Source: Pristionchus mayeri (taxonomy: Eukaryota; Nematoda; Chromadorea; Rhabditida; Neodiplogasteridae). From it: a stretch of DNA of 64,000 nucleotides. The position numbers and the translations under genes are program-made. Position 1 is the stretch's first letter. Every line of letters starts with the position of its first letter. The notes beneath the pieces were generated by a model. The model was given only the letters and a program-made list of their open reading frames with translations, was not told the origin of the DNA and did not search any database. The stretch spans positions 35,902,901 to 35,966,900 of the forward strand of contig BTRK01000006.1 in assembly GCA_036245805.1 (NCBI GenBank), in the 5' to 3' direction. This document shows, one piece after another, positions 29,276-41,881 of the stretch.

Positions 29276-32200
29276 GCTGCAATGGAGAGGGTGCAGGGGA
29301 GGGGGGGGGGGAGAGAGAGGGGGAGGGAAGCAATTGGGGGAATGAGCAGACAACGCGATCAAGTACACGGATTCATCCCAGGTAACACACTGGACGTCGC
29401 CCCTTTTCAGACTTGGAAGAAGAGAAGAGACTCCTCCCCTTTGGGGATAGAATGAAGAGAGGGAGAGCCCTCTTTTGCCTATTGAATGCGGTGTGCTCTC
29501 TCTCGCTCCGCTCGCCTCTCTCGTCCAGTCTCTGTCCGTAGGCTACCGTAGCCCCACATGGTGAAGCTACCCTTCTGCGCCCATTGAGATCAGTGGTCAA
29601 GAATGGAGAAAGAGTCAGAGAAACATAGGCCTACTCCCTCCCATGCCTTTATCACTGAAATGTCGCAGGTGCCAGTTAGATAAAGGGGAGGGGAGACAAA
29701 CGGAGACCCGCAAATTACTACTTTGAGAAAGAGTTGCTGGTATGAAAGGGAATATAGGGAAATGAGCAACCAATGTAGATGTAGAGATGAGAGCTTATCC
29801 TAGGTGAACGCCAAATCGAGCGATGAATATGAATCATTAGAACGATGAAGTGGAGAGGATAAAGGAGGAGAGAATGAGAGAAAGGGGGAGGGACAGAGGA
29901 TATGAAATGGATGAAGAGAAGGCTTCTATTCACATGATGGTAGAGTTGATGGAGAGAATCCACGAAAGTTGGTCGGGTGAGAAATGTAGGAGAGGAAACA
30001 ATGCAGAGAGGGAATGCGAGAGGAGGGTGAGAAGGTTAGAAGTGCATCGAGAGTTGGAGATACAGAAGAGAGGAAGGGAGAGAGAGAGGAAATGGAGAGA
30101 TGAGGAAGACAGGAAGAAGCCTTTTGCCCTCTCAATATGCAAGTGAGAATGATTGGTAGGGAAGCCGAGAGTCGATCAGCGCATAGAGAAAAGGAAGGAG
30201 AAGGTAACAAATGCTGAGATGAGTTCAGAGTGGGATAAGAGACAATGGTAAGTGGGAGAGACAACTGACGATTTCAAAGTAGAGAAGAGAGGGAGATGAG
30301 AGAAGAACCCTTTACCTTCTCTGACCATCCACCTCCTTTACTCGTTATCGCAAGTTAATCTACTCGGCAGAAACTGTCTATTCTGTGCACAACCACCCCG
30401 ATTGGAACAATTGAATGACCAGTGGAATAGGAGTAGGGAGAATGAGTAGGGGGATATCGAGACGATGTCGAGTCCCGTTAAAGACAACTACTCCAAGTTA
30501 TTGCGCTTTCGTGAGAAATCAGAGGGGCGATGAGAAATTGTTGCGATCCGCTTCTCCGCTGCTATTCTTCTCAGTTTTTCGAGCGACCACTGGTCTTTCT
30601 TCACAAAGAGTTACGTGCCCCGAGTGTAACAGATGTCAGCCCCGGCAGAGTATCTGATGGAATAGAGAAGAAAGGACTGCGCCCATCTCTTCCCCCAACA
30701 CTTCCGATTCCATTCCCGACTACGATAAGAGAAGAGAAGAGAGAAGAGGAATGATGACGGTGGTGGTAGGAGAGGAGCAGAGGGAAGAAGGGACAGCATT
30801 ACCATGAATGTTTCCCTAATGAGAAGTATCGAGGAGGAGTAGGAAGGTGTGCAATCCCGAGTGAGAGGAAGACCGAGGGGAACAACTAAGTGCATTGAAG
30901 ATCGGCCAATTGCACTACTGAGGAGTGATAAGGTTAATCTGTGATGAGAGGGGAAGAAGAAGACAAAGAAGACTACTCGAGGAGAGACGACGACAGAAAC
31001 GACCATAATGGGGAGAGTGTCACTCAACAGAAGGCGCAATTTCGAGTTAGGAGGGATGGATGCGAGAAGGAGGAGGAAGGAATCAAGGTGTGAGGAAGGA
31101 GGAGGAGGGACAGGAAGGATTCCCGAGATTGAAATGGAGAAGAGGAAACAAAGGCGCGAAGATCGGGTGGTTACCACTCCCTAATTGGACAAAGTGAAGA
31201 GGGACACACGGCTAATAGGAGAAGAGAGAGAGACAAGAGTCATCCGACCCATCCCTCTCCTTACTACGGAGATATTGAATCTGATCCGAGAAAGAGGAGA
31301 TGATGGAGCTACGAAGAGAATTCATAATGGAAACCCAATGTGCGAGAGAGAGAGTGAGACACCACCGTTTAAATCGAATCGCCCGTCCGAAAGTGAGAAG
31401 TCGTCAAGGGAAGGAATGGGAGGAAATTGCATTGTGGAGGCAGGTAGATGGGGTTAGAGAGTGCACAGAGAATAGGAGGAATCAGAAGTAGAAGGAGAGA
31501 GACTCACCGTGGGAGCACGAGAAGAAGGCAGATTGTCGTCGATGATGAGGCAGCGAATCTGAAGAGAAGAGTTGGGTTGTGTGATGAGGGAAGTGGGTAC
31601 AGTAACCGAAAGAAGGGGTGACAATAAAGTGAGGCGCGAGTCCCTTCTCTCATTTTGGAGCTCTCGATTGAACAAGTTGATGAAGAGGAGGGGAAAGAAG
31701 GGGTGAAGAGTGTGGAAATAAGACTGATCACTCAACCCAAATAAGGCGACAAAAGAAGGCGCGGGATTGAACTGAGGGGGCAATCTCTCGAGATTCCTTC
31801 CTCCCTCTCTCCACTTTCTCCCTCTGTAGTTCGCAGTTCAACGGCACTTGAGGAGAGACTCGAGGAGTCAAGGGAAGTCCATTCAATAATCGAGGTCATT
31901 GTGATAGAGACAGAGGGAAGAGACTGGATATCATATTGATCGAGGGATTAAGATGGTAGAGAGAAGAGGTAAGAGATGAGCAGAGTGGAAGAGTTCCCAG
32001 GCAGTTCGCCAGATGTCTACCATTTCGACGACTTCAAAGAATTGCAAACACTTAATCCAAAGGACGAAGGGTCAACTGGACAAAAAACAGACAAAAAGAC
32101 GGGGGCGAATAAAGAAATGAAAGTGAGAAGACGGTTGGGATGAAAGAGTGAAGATGAATTATCGAAGCAGTCGAAAAGTGCTGAGACAGTTCGATCTGCC

Positions 32201-33960
32201 AGGATGAAAGTGAAGTCCGTTGAAAAGGAAGAGGGTAAAGAGGTGGAGTAATTCTCTGGTTCTCTAGACCAGTCCGAATTGAGTGGCACACTTCGCATAT
32301 AGAAATGGGTGGAATTGAGACTGGCATGGATCCTCTTTGTTACGGTTCCCATTCGCCGCCCCGCCCGCCAACAATGCCCATAAAAGGCTACAATTGCATT
32401 AACCGAGATAGGAATGGACATCTGAGTCCCTCTGATGAGTCCATCCCTAGGCCCTCTATTCCTCCCTAGCTGTTTCTTTGAAGGACCGCAAGACAAGGCA
32501 ATATGATAAGATTATCCGAACAAAAGAAGAAATCGGAACGATTAGATACGAAGAATCGCTGAAGCTGAGAGAGAGGGAGGAGGGATGATAGTGAATGGAA
32601 TAACAAGTAAAAGTTCATGAAAGGGAGATGAGATCCTTAGTACTTCCTCGATTTCACTTGCCAGTTCCCATTGTGGAAGGAGATCCTCTGCTTGGAGGGC
32701 TATGGTAGAGTTGGGGGATGAAAAAGGACCTACAGTATCCAGAGGGTGGGAAGAAGAAGATGAGGAAGGGAGAAAAGAGTCTATTGTGGATAGAGGAATC
32801 CGGGAGATGAGAATGGGTCTCTAGAGAAAGGGAAGAAAAGAGAGAGAGGAGGGCGTCTCGCATACCCTCAGGCCATCTTGAGCATTATTGAATTCCAGCA
32901 CCCATTATTACTAATATCGCATTCAATAAGACTCAAGACCACAAACAATGTCGGATAGAGAGAGAGGGGGGAGGGGGGAAGGGGGGAGGAGGATCCGGAA
33001 GGGCGGAAGATGCAATGGAGTCAAGAGGAAAAAGACAGGAGGAGAGAGGTTAAAGGCAGCCGGTCATCAAATGATAGACCAGCCGAGACGATTGTGTAAG
33101 AGGGAAGAGGAGAGGCATCAACTAATTGGTTGTACCCGAGAAAGAGGAAGGGGACGATGGGAGCACCTTCTCTATATGGAATGACCTCAAGAGAGGGCGA
33201 TTGCAGATAACGGGAGAGTAAAGGAGGGGCCGATGGCAGAGATTGTATATCAATGAGTACGATATGAGTCGATTATCGGTGAGTAGATCAGGCAATGGGG
33301 GATGGTCGGATCAGAGGAAGGGCAGCTGTGGACAAAGCAGGCTGAGTGTCCTCTTCCCCCTTCCTCCTCCTCCTCCTCCTCTCGAGATTGCCTTACTCCT
33401 TCCCTATCTCGTCTCTTTGTTGCCGCAACGGACGGCACAATTACCTATTGTAATTGAGTCTGAATGGAATTGAGTCCTTCCCCGGGCACTTTGAGACATC
33501 AACGCGGAGAATGGAGGAATTGAGTAGACGGAAAGGGATAGGGGGAGACTCCCAACAATTGGCAACCTCTCTTGCTCCCCCTCTCACATTGACCTCTTTG
33601 TTTTCCATTGGCAATTCATTGTTTTCACTTCCTCAAGGATGAACTTCCCATTCACTACCCGAACTATGCTATCCATGCGGTGAACTGATCCACTGAGATC
33701 AGCAGATGGAGAAGCACAAAGGGGAGCAAATGAGGTGGCAACGGAGAAGCCGCGACTACAGTGGGAGACACCTTTCAGAGTAAATTAGCCAGGCAGGACA
33801 AGGTGCGCTTCCCCCACTCTTTGATTACGTGATGGGCAGAATTAGAGAAGGGGAGCAGAGAGGGGAATGGAGACGGTCCCAGAGTTGTATCTGGAGGGAT
33901 GTGAGATGAAGGAGATACGTTTACAACTGCATTTATTGGTTGAGAGAAAGCTGGGGGTCT
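29276..33960. other. 4.7 kb purine-rich region upstream of egl-13
   Basis: Nearly continuous GA-rich low-complexity sequence on the plus strand, with a run of about eleven G at 29301-29311 and short CT-rich islands around 33350-33420. Many overlapping open frames on both strands arise from the low complexity. None shows splice structure or family features. It may contain the egl-13 promoter and untranslated exons, which I cannot place. Confidence 0.55.
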
Positions 33961-34673
33961 TCAGAGTAAGCTCTTGCTAAATTTGGCAGAGACGAAGTTC
34001 GGTCCTGAAAATAATTTCGTAATTTGCCATTCAATGGAATTTTGGCTACCTGATTGGGTGAGGGAGCAGCAGGTAGCCATTGCGGAAGTCCGTTCGTAGA
34101 AGCATCCCGATCCCTCCGGACACATCCTCTCCTCAGGATAACACGCCGACATGAGATAGGGAGCCTGAGAGATTAAATAATGCTTTTTGGAAGTTCTTAC
34201 TCCCCTCACCTTGGTTTTCTTGGAACCATATGTGAATGTTATGGGCGTTTTCCCCATGTACTCTCCGTAGCATTGTCCTTTGCCAGATTTAAGGTAATTA
34301 TCTGATAGGACCATTGATTACAGCTACTATTAATAGTGAGAAAATGGAATAAGTGGTAGAAAATGGGTGGAAACATATCCAAATCTCACTGTCGAACTCC
34401 TTCTCGATGCATTCCTCGATGGAATCGTGCAGTTTGCCCATCTTCTGGGATTGACAACCTCCGCGAACAGCCAGACAGAATCGAGAAGTCGTGTTGAAGT
34501 ACCACTAGGAGTGAATTCAAGAAGGACGTGATCGTCGAGAAACAGACCTTGATGGGCGCCTTGTTGAAGGGCACATTACCATCGCAAGTGTAGGTTTTGA
34601 CCTCCTCGAAGACGATGGCAGACAGCGTCGGTTTGAGAAAGAAGGAGGAGAGAAACAAGAGAACGAATCCCAT
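33961..34673 (-). CDS. Secreted Kunitz-like Cys-rich protein
   Basis: Five exons in transcription order: 34548-34673, 34390-34504, 34210-34301, 34050-34164 and 33961-34004 (163 residues). A signal peptide (MGFVLLFLSSFFLKPTLSA) precedes a Kunitz-like block with the order PFN...WYFN...FC...GGC...EEC, and then a second Cys-rich block (SACYPEERMCPEGSGCFYER, ATCCS). The Kunitz block lacks some of the six canonical cysteines, so inhibitor activity is doubtful. Secretion is inferred from the signal peptide. Its start lies 183 bases downstream of the DDAH-like stop on the same strand, a spacing typical of nematode operons. The Met at 34673 was chosen because it opens the signal peptide. Confidence 0.8.
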
Positions 34674-34856
34674 CCTAGCTTCCACGTGTTCATCCCTCTC
34701 TTGGTGTCCTTATATGCTCGGAACATTTATGTATTCTTTATCGACTATCAAGTGGATCATATTAAGCGGAGGAAAGTGGAGAGGGAAGCAATAGGCGAAG
34801 TCGCCCTTGCAGATCAATCGATGACTAGTGGGATGATGATGAGCAGAAGTGACAGT

Positions 34857-36525
34857 TCAGATCTGTAGTGTGCAGCACTTGGATGATCCTCCCGCCTTGA
34901 TGAACTCGCTCATGTCGATGAAGATGGGATTGTAGCCAATCTGCAGAGTTTAGATGAATTGTCGCCCCCGAATCGTGACAATGGACTTGTTGCCTCGCGA
35001 CTACAAACAAAGCTAAGTATATCTATACACAAACACCCCGCATTGGACTCAGAAATGAAGAGAAATACTGACTAATAAGGGCGCAAAACATACCTTTTCA
35101 ATGGTCTTTGCTACTCTGGTCGTAGTGTGGTTCATGATGACATTCTTTCCTACGACGACTGCATTGCAAGAGAAGAAGCCGGCGTCTTCGGCAGTGACCT
35201 ACAATCGAGAAAGATTAGAAGGAAGTAGGAGACGATAATTGGATAGTGAGGATAACTCACGGGCACAAGCTCGACGCCCTCGTTCTTCATATTGTGCTGA
35301 GTGACGGGATCGAAGGCGCCCGGGAACCAGAGAGCCAACTCATCTGATAGAGGACAGAAGGCGACGTCAATGTGATAGAATCTGAAAGAATGTCATTGTC
35401 TTGTTAATTTTATCTTTGTCATGAAATTACATCAAAGATCACTAGAAACCTCACTAAAAGAGGGCGAGTTTGAACAACAAAATCGTTTTAACAAATTAAA
35501 ATCAGTACTACATTCTTGTGTTTCATAAATAGTCAGAATATATCCTAACCTGGGGTCGATGAGCTTGCATCCGACTACTTTGAATCCGCTTCCATCATCC
35601 AGTTGCTTCGCCAGATCGGGAAGGGCGCGGATGTCCGTGCGAGGACCCACTCCCGCGAATAACCGGGAATAGTTCTTGCCGCACCACAATGCGTCGCCGG
35701 CACCTAGGAAAATATTGATTTTCTTGATTTCCTTGTCTATCAGAGACAATTTGCGTTATTGGCTATGTACTGAATCTTTCTCTGAGCTGCTCACCTTCGA
35801 AGGCAATATCAGTCCTGCCGCAGGTCTCGAATCCATTTGCCTCAAACCACGCCTTGTAGAACTCTCGTTCTCCCCTCCTCTCCGGATGAAGGAAGTTGGC
35901 CAGGTACGCTTTGTTTCCTCTCACTGTGGCCGCGTTGGCAGCGAAGACGATATCCGGCCAGTCGGGAGCATTCTAAACAAGAGTATTGTAATAAATAATG
36001 ACGTCACTCATCGATCGTTTCATTGGTTTCGACATCCCTTAGTGATTGTGATAGGGGAAGAAATGGGGAAGGGAAAGTTCTCGATCAATCTCTTCCTCTA
36101 TCGAAATTCAAAGAGGAGGGGGTGATAAAAATGATCGATCTCAGGGGCGAAAGAATGGTGTACTCACTGAGCTCTCCATCACGTGAACTTCTCCTCCGAC
36201 CTCCTCGATCGTCTCCCTCAGAGTATTCCATTGTGCCATTGCGAGCTCCCGATTCACCGGCTTGCTCACAGGGTCCATCCAGGGGTTGATCGCGTACCGA
36301 ACCTAAAAAAATACTGAAATAAACTGAATTATTGTATCTTTGAATCATTTAATACAAATAATGGTATTTCCCACGGAAATTGTAATGCATTAACGTGCAT
36401 GAGATATTTCTCACAACAGAGCATCAACCACAACCGGATATATGTGTTCGCACCTCGAAATGGGTCGGTCGGACCATTAGGATCTTCTTAACAGCAGTGG
36501 AAACCTTGGCAGCTACTCGGGACAT
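34857..36525 (-). CDS. DDAH-like amidinohydrolase (guanidino-group modifying enzyme superfamily)
   Basis: Eight exons in transcription order: 36454-36525, 36168-36302, 35795-35972, 35550-35703, 35261-35381, 35094-35198, 34980-35000 and 34857-34940 (289 residues). Family hallmarks are KKILMVRPTHFEVRYAINPW near the N-terminus, DIVFAANAATV, TDIAFEGAGDALW, the catalytic-His region FYHIDVAFCPL, and the C-terminal GGSSKCCTLQI with the expected nucleophilic Cys. Related enzymes hydrolyse methylarginines or other guanidino substrates; the substrate here is not deducible. Exon 7 is only 21 bases, and the intron after it is 39 bases. Two adjacent cysteines sit at the active-site position. No signal peptide is seen, so it is probably cytosolic. 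Likely first gene of an operon with the Kunitz-like gene. Confidence 0.88.
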
Positions 36526-37900
36526 GGCTGGGCTGCAAGAGAGAAAAGTATGAGAGTACCCGAGTGGAGGTGCAAATTGAGCACTGGTCAAAAAGAGAAG
36601 GAGCGGGAGGTAGACGAAGACGAGAGGTTCACCTTTCTCTCCCTTATATATCGTTCCCTTTATTGGGTGAAGAGAGATCATGATCAGTTAATGATCTCAT
36701 CACGTATCCACAGTCTCTCCTCTCGAGAAGGGGGTTGTAAAGGAAGGTGTCGAGTGAGTGTGTGGGCATAGTACCCGTGAACCTGAGAACACTCCTCTCA
36801 TAAAACAAATGGCCACTTGTGGAGAACTGCGCACAATGGACACTGACATGGTGAGATTCCATAACAATGAAGGATCATCCATACAATTAGCGTAAACGAT
36901 CACGCCACACCACCTTTGGTGTTATGGCGCTTTTATCGTCGCCGCTCTTCCTCATTGCTATGTCAGAATGCGTCGTCCAGGGGGGGGGGGGTCAAACGAC
37001 GAGAAACGAGGGGTCAAATCGCCGCTCCAGGCGGGTCAGAATGAACGATTGTGGTCTGGAGAGAGGGAGTAAAAACGAGCTTCCTCATAATTTGCGTAAA
37101 CTATCACTTCAAGGTTGATTCTGGCATCGAGATCGGATAAAACAACCACTTCCTAATACACGAAATGTGATAGAATGTATCAGTTGGTATCACGCTAACG
37201 TCACTAGTCTTGCTTCGTGGCCGATATCACACTTTGAATCTCGCCTTGCATCCCGTCTCTCCCCCAATGGACAGAAGATGTTAACCATTGAATCCTTCAT
37301 CGAGCCCGTGTTGGAAAATGCGCGCGTGGCCTTTTATAGCGACTGCATGGAGTAGAAGAGGGTTGAAGTTCTCTCACCGGCAAAGGAGCAAATAATACGG
37401 ATCGCTCATTACTTCTGATGGGAAATCAAATAGTGACGATGTAAGGAATATGGAAAAAACTTGAATCAATTCTCGATTCAATAAAAAGAATGGAAACTGA
37501 AGTACATATGGTTTATTTGAAATTGTGTTCAAATATGCCGAACACCACATCAGGCTATGTAGGCAATACCAAGCGACTACGGACGCTTACAGGGACACTT
37601 GCTATTTGATATGAGACAGTAAGATCAATGTTCAGTTATTGCAATTAGACATTTCATTCTGAGAAAAGATCATATCAATCCTCCCCCGCTCCTCTCACAT
37701 CCCTCGTTCGCCTCTCATCGGCGCAATGCGCCGCCTGAGGGGTATTTATTCGACTCCTGGCTCGATGTACTCAGTTTCTTTTTGTGTTCAGTGAGTTATT
37801 TAACTGCGTGAATTCAACTTCCTCGCGATTTCTTCTTGTTTGCTTTTCTATTTTGATTTTGTTCGCCCATGATTGTATTCAAATACAACCATTACAAGGG
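36526..37900. other. Intergenic region upstream of DDAH-like and coiled-coil genes
   Basis: Divergent promoter region. It includes about twelve G at 36980-36991 and A/T-rich sequence with short repeats around 37440-37640. No exon was recognised. The open frame reading into the coiled-coil gene from 37784 has no ATG before 37901. Confidence 0.5.
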
Positions 37901-38298
37901 ATGGACGACGATGCGAAGAAGGCAATGAAGCTGCGCAAAGAGAAGAAGAAGGATGAAGAGCACCAACGTTATCTCGAGGAGATTCGCAGGAGAGAAGAGG
38001 GGTGCAAGAGAGAAGAAGAGGAGCGACGAATGGACGAAGAGAGGAGAGATGCGGAGCGTAAACGACGAGAAGAGGAGGACGAAGAGAGGAAGGAGCAAGA
38101 TCGCCTCCGGGTTGAAGAGTTGCTCTCCTACTTTGACGGAAGCCATCGTTGGGCACAGGTACGGCGGGGAGTCGTAGTTGGGCTAGTTATGGTATCAATC
38201 GGGACCTCTCTATTTGCCATGTCAAATACTTAACTTTGCAGATCGCACGTCTGCTCAAGGTGTGGGTGCACGATTCGTCGTCGACCGAGAGCAACTGA
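37901..38298 (+). CDS. Small, highly charged coiled-coil protein
   Basis: Two exons, 37901-38158 and 38242-38298, give 104 residues. After MDDDAKKAMKLRKEKK the protein is almost entirely Glu/Arg/Lys with heptad-like spacing (EEERRMDEERRDAERKRREE), then a short less charged tail (ELLSYFDGSHRWAQ, then IARLLKVWVHDSSS). The GT-AG intron is 83 bases. I do not recognise an orthologue. Charge-rich helices match many unrelated proteins, so no function is given. The plain helical composition makes it possible, though less likely, that this is a chance frame in GA-rich DNA; the in-phase second exon argues for a gene. Confidence 0.6.
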
Positions 38299-38650
38299 TC
38301 GCATACGAGATTCTGGCACCCCGTTAATTTGTAGTTTCCGATTTATTAGTTGATGAATTTTTTGAACGTCCGACTTCGCATTCACTCTGCAACTGTATGT
38401 GACTGAAAAAATGGATTAGAATGAAGGGACGAGGAGGAGGATTAGAGGAAGAAAGAACGAGGGAACGAGGGTATACTGCCGGTAGTTCTCCTTCGAATGA
38501 ACTCCTACTGGATGACATCCAAAACAATAGTTCTCTCGTCGATTATTTTTTTCGAGGAATACTTTTGTCAGTTCTCGAACATGCTATGCTACAACAACTA
38601 TGTACTGTAATACCGGAGAAGAGCAATTTTATCATTCTCTGTCAATAGGT

Positions 38651-38816
38651 TACTGCGAGAATAGAAAGCGTAGTCCGTGGTGTGGTGGGCGAGATTTAGT
38701 ACATTTGTTTCTAAATATAGGCGGAACGCGGAGGAAAAATGTTCCGCGTATACTTAGAAACAAATATACTAAATCTCGCCCACCACACCACGGACTACGC
38801 TTTCTATTCTCACAGT
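38651..38816. repeat. Long-stem hairpin (about 67 bp arms)
   Basis: The left arm (38651-38719, with TAGAAAGCGTAGTCCGTGG) is repeated as a reverse complement at 38750-38816 with only a few mismatches. The spacer is about 30 bases and itself pairs weakly (CGGAAC...GTTCCG). It is intergenic, between the coiled-coil gene and the SDR gene. It could be a small foldback element or a transcribed hairpin. An open frame passing through it (38600-39016) is treated as spurious. Confidence 0.85.
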
Positions 38817-39143
38817 ACCATCCGATAATTATCTGCCGACGAAGAATGGAAACCGAGATCTTCGAGAATGGAAGGATTGTCGCTCTGCTTCACAACCAAC
38901 ACATATACAGATTCCTTCTCAAGTACTGCGGCCTATTTCATGAAAATTACAGAATTTTTGTTTATCTGACTTGCAAGGAGCATTCGCTGTTACAAACAGT
39001 AAGTGGTAAACAGTAAACAGTAAGTAATAACGAGGTGAGGTTAGGGAGGTCTATTCATTTTAGCTGTATAAATATCTTGAGAGCATATTGGGAGCACAAA
39101 AACCAAAAGGGTTTTCGATTATTTGCGATAAATAGTGCTTGTT

Positions 39144-40440
39144 TCACCACTCGATCTCCGTTCCATCGTAGTTGTAGTACTTGCCACTGTGCTCCTCCGT
39201 CATTATCATTGCAAATCTGATCAACCCCTCTGCGCTCTCCTCCACCTGAAGAACAGAAATTACCCCCCCAAGTGCATGACTGCATGACATCATTTTATCG
39301 CAACTCACGGAAATCTCAGCTCCTTCCCCTCCCATCTCCGTCTGAACCCATCCTGGAGAGATCGACGTCACTCCGATGTGCTCGTCCTTCCATCCCATGG
39401 AGAGACAACGAGTCAGCATGTTCAGTGCTGCCTGATTGATAATAGTCAAACCGACGAATGGAAAACTAAGTATGATAGATGAGCATAGAGACTCCTTAGA
39501 TGCTCTTATCTATCTCAACTGTTGAACTGCTCGCCTTGCTCATGGAGTACCCCGTCATGTGCCTCTCCCCCATTGGTCCGAAGGTGTCAGTCATCGAAGC
39601 CATGATCGAGCTCATGTTTATGACGTAAGCACTTCCTTTTCTAGCGACAGCCTTGAGCAGAAGTGGCTTGAAGTTCTGGAAAGTCGGAATACATTGTCCA
39701 GATCAATATGCAACTAGAGAATTATCTACTCTGTAGATTGAATCTTTTGAGACACATTATTACACTCTAATTATTCCCTGTCTGAAATGAGTTTTCAAGC
39801 ATGAGCTTTGCATCATTATACATTTCATCAATCTCGACGTCCGTTTCGCACGAATCTCCTCGAAATACTCTTACGTAAATGACCTCATCAGCTAATTCAA
39901 TTGAAGAAAGGGCGACTCCTAGCGTAACGTACTCATTATTTTCCCACCTGAGTAACTGCGATCGTTCCCGTACAGTTCACGTCCCAGTTCACTCTCACTC
40001 CCTCTCGATCGATCGGAGCGTCGACGTTGAGAGGGAAGCAGATGCCGGCGTTGTTGATGAGTACGTCGAGGCCCGATTCACCCAGCAAATTCTCAGCCTT
40101 AATTAGCGTCTAATTAGTACTGAAATTAAACGGAATGTTTAAAAACTGACTTTAGTGAATGCGGTTTTGATGGTTTCCTCCTTCTGCACGTCGATCTCGA
40201 CGAAATGAAGACGAGGATCGTCTCCCAGACTGAGGAGATCCTGAAGGATGAACTGAGGAGCATTCTCTAATTATCACTTACCCCAGCATTGGCCAGATTC
40301 CGCGTGCCTGCTATCACCACGGAGACATTGTGGTTGTTGAGGAACTCCTTGACGAGGCGTAGTCCGATCCCTCGATTGCATCCAGTGATGAAGACCGATC
40401 TCTTCGTGTAAAGGCCTTGACTTGTATTGAGACGATACAT
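39144..40440 (-). CDS. Short-chain dehydrogenase/reductase (C-factor/sniffer-like)
   Basis: Six exons in transcription order: 40282-40440, 40151-40252, 39948-40109, 39535-39675, 39309-39431 and 39144-39245 (262 residues, normal for a classical SDR). The NAD(P)-binding motif is FITGCNRGIGLRLV, followed by DVLINNAG, the catalytic Ser region VINMSSIMAS and the YxxxK motif YSMSK, then SPGWVQTEMGG. The Asn in WDVNCTGT fits the family. The YSMSK|AALN junction requires a GC-AG intron (AAG|GCGAGC). Carbonyl or keto substrate unknown; cytosolic by default. C-factor-like SDRs of this length are common in nematodes. The gene is divergent from the membrane-protein gene at 40855. Confidence 0.9.
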
Positions 40441-40854
40441 GGGAACAGGCGATGAGAATGGGAATGAGAATATGAGGAGGAGCTTGAGTAGGAAAGGAGA
40501 TGACTGATAATGTCATCATCACGAGTGAAGCCACGAGAAAACACCTCGAATCTCGCCCACTCGTATATTTCTATTTCAGGAGTCCTTTTCCCATTGAAGA
40601 CTACCGAGGATAAGGGCATTCAACTCAAAGGAAGACACGACAATGATTCATTGATCTACATCACCCTCCTCTCTTCTCTTACTGTTTCTGAAGAATCATT
40701 TTTTACCTCTGTTTCCCCTTCCGCCAAGCAGAACAGAAAGATCAACAACAAGACCTCTCTCCCACCAAAGTGCGTCATTCACCCTTTCCTTTTCAGAAGA
40801 ATTGCAAAACAACTGTAAAGAGCCGAGGAAAATTTGCTTTCCTTCTTCTAACTA

Positions 40855-41657
40855 ATGCTAGCGGCTGTGGAAGTTCGCCTAAATCTCAAAACGATCCTCC
40901 TCGCTTCCCTTGCTTTCTCATTCTGGATCATCAATGATAAAGTCGAGGAAATTCTCGCTACGAAGCTGAGTGTGGATGCAAATGCGACACTTGAACGTGC
41001 ACCTGATGTGCGTTCACTTCTAAATTCCATTGATTCTCTGCTTCAATCAAAGCCAATTTGATTCGATATCTCGGAATGTATGCTGTAACTCGACTATTTC
41101 TCTCCTGAATTGTGCACAGTTAGAAAATATTTGACAAGCCGTATATTTTTCAGTTACTATTCATTTTCAACACATGGGAGTATGACGATAATTTACTAGA
41201 GGTTTGAGAAGTTTTCCATCTTGAAAAGCTTAGTTATTTCAGAATCAATCGGAAGGAGAGAGACAGGCCGATAACAAAGATGATAATTCGCCAAATGCCA
41301 ATTCAAGCATTAATAGCGAGAAGGTCAGTGATATTTGTTCTGTTTTCTGAATAACAAACACCTTGTTTTGAGGGAGATCCAAATGGCGAGCCATGGGAAG
41401 ATTTTCATCGCGCGACTACCAGCTCGAGACTATCTGTCCATCCACTTATTCTTCATCTAATCCACTTGCATGATTACATACTCATCCGAGAATTGGAGTG
41501 CGGAATCCCTCTGAGAGTGGAAATGTTCGAATTCTTCAGTCGGCTTTTCGATCCTCGAAATCAGGTGGAGATTGTGAGATTGTATCAAGAGGGAATGTAT
41601 TTCATTGAGAGACGAGCCTCCGAGATTCAGAAAGTGTGCGGATGGAATAGACATTAG
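40855..41657 (+). CDS. Orphan single-pass membrane protein
   Basis: Four exons, 40855-41007, 41154-41201, 41243-41323 and 41373-41657, give 188 residues in consistent phase. A hydrophobic segment near residues 10-27 (ILLASLAFSFWIINDKV) suggests a signal anchor. A polar, Asp/Asn-rich linker follows (QADNKDDNSPNANSS). The C-terminal 95 residues in the last exon look like a compact helical domain (RVEMFEFFSRLFDPRNQVEI, LYQEGMYFIERRASEIQKV). The final intron ends TTTTGAG. I recognise no family. Amino-acid composition and codon use look coding, and the start is the only in-frame ATG before the hydrophobic segment. Confidence 0.65.
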
Positions 41658-41881
41658 AATATTGCCCTACAAGGAATATTAGAACAAGACATGGATGGCT
41701 ATAGTTGTATGACTGTTGACTATATCATTTGCATGTCTATTCAAATAACATCGTGTCATATCTCTCCGCAGCTTTCAATTGTAATAAATTGTTCACTTCA
41801 CATTCTTTTGTTGGTGCTATTCAAACAAAGACTTGATCTTCTGTATTTCGTTAAGAGATTTCAGTATTTTTTTCTTTATAT

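Noticed and set aside
38600..39016. 138-codon open frame
   Set aside because: It reads straight through both arms of the long hairpin, so its protein is dictated by the inverted repeat; no splice or family evidence.
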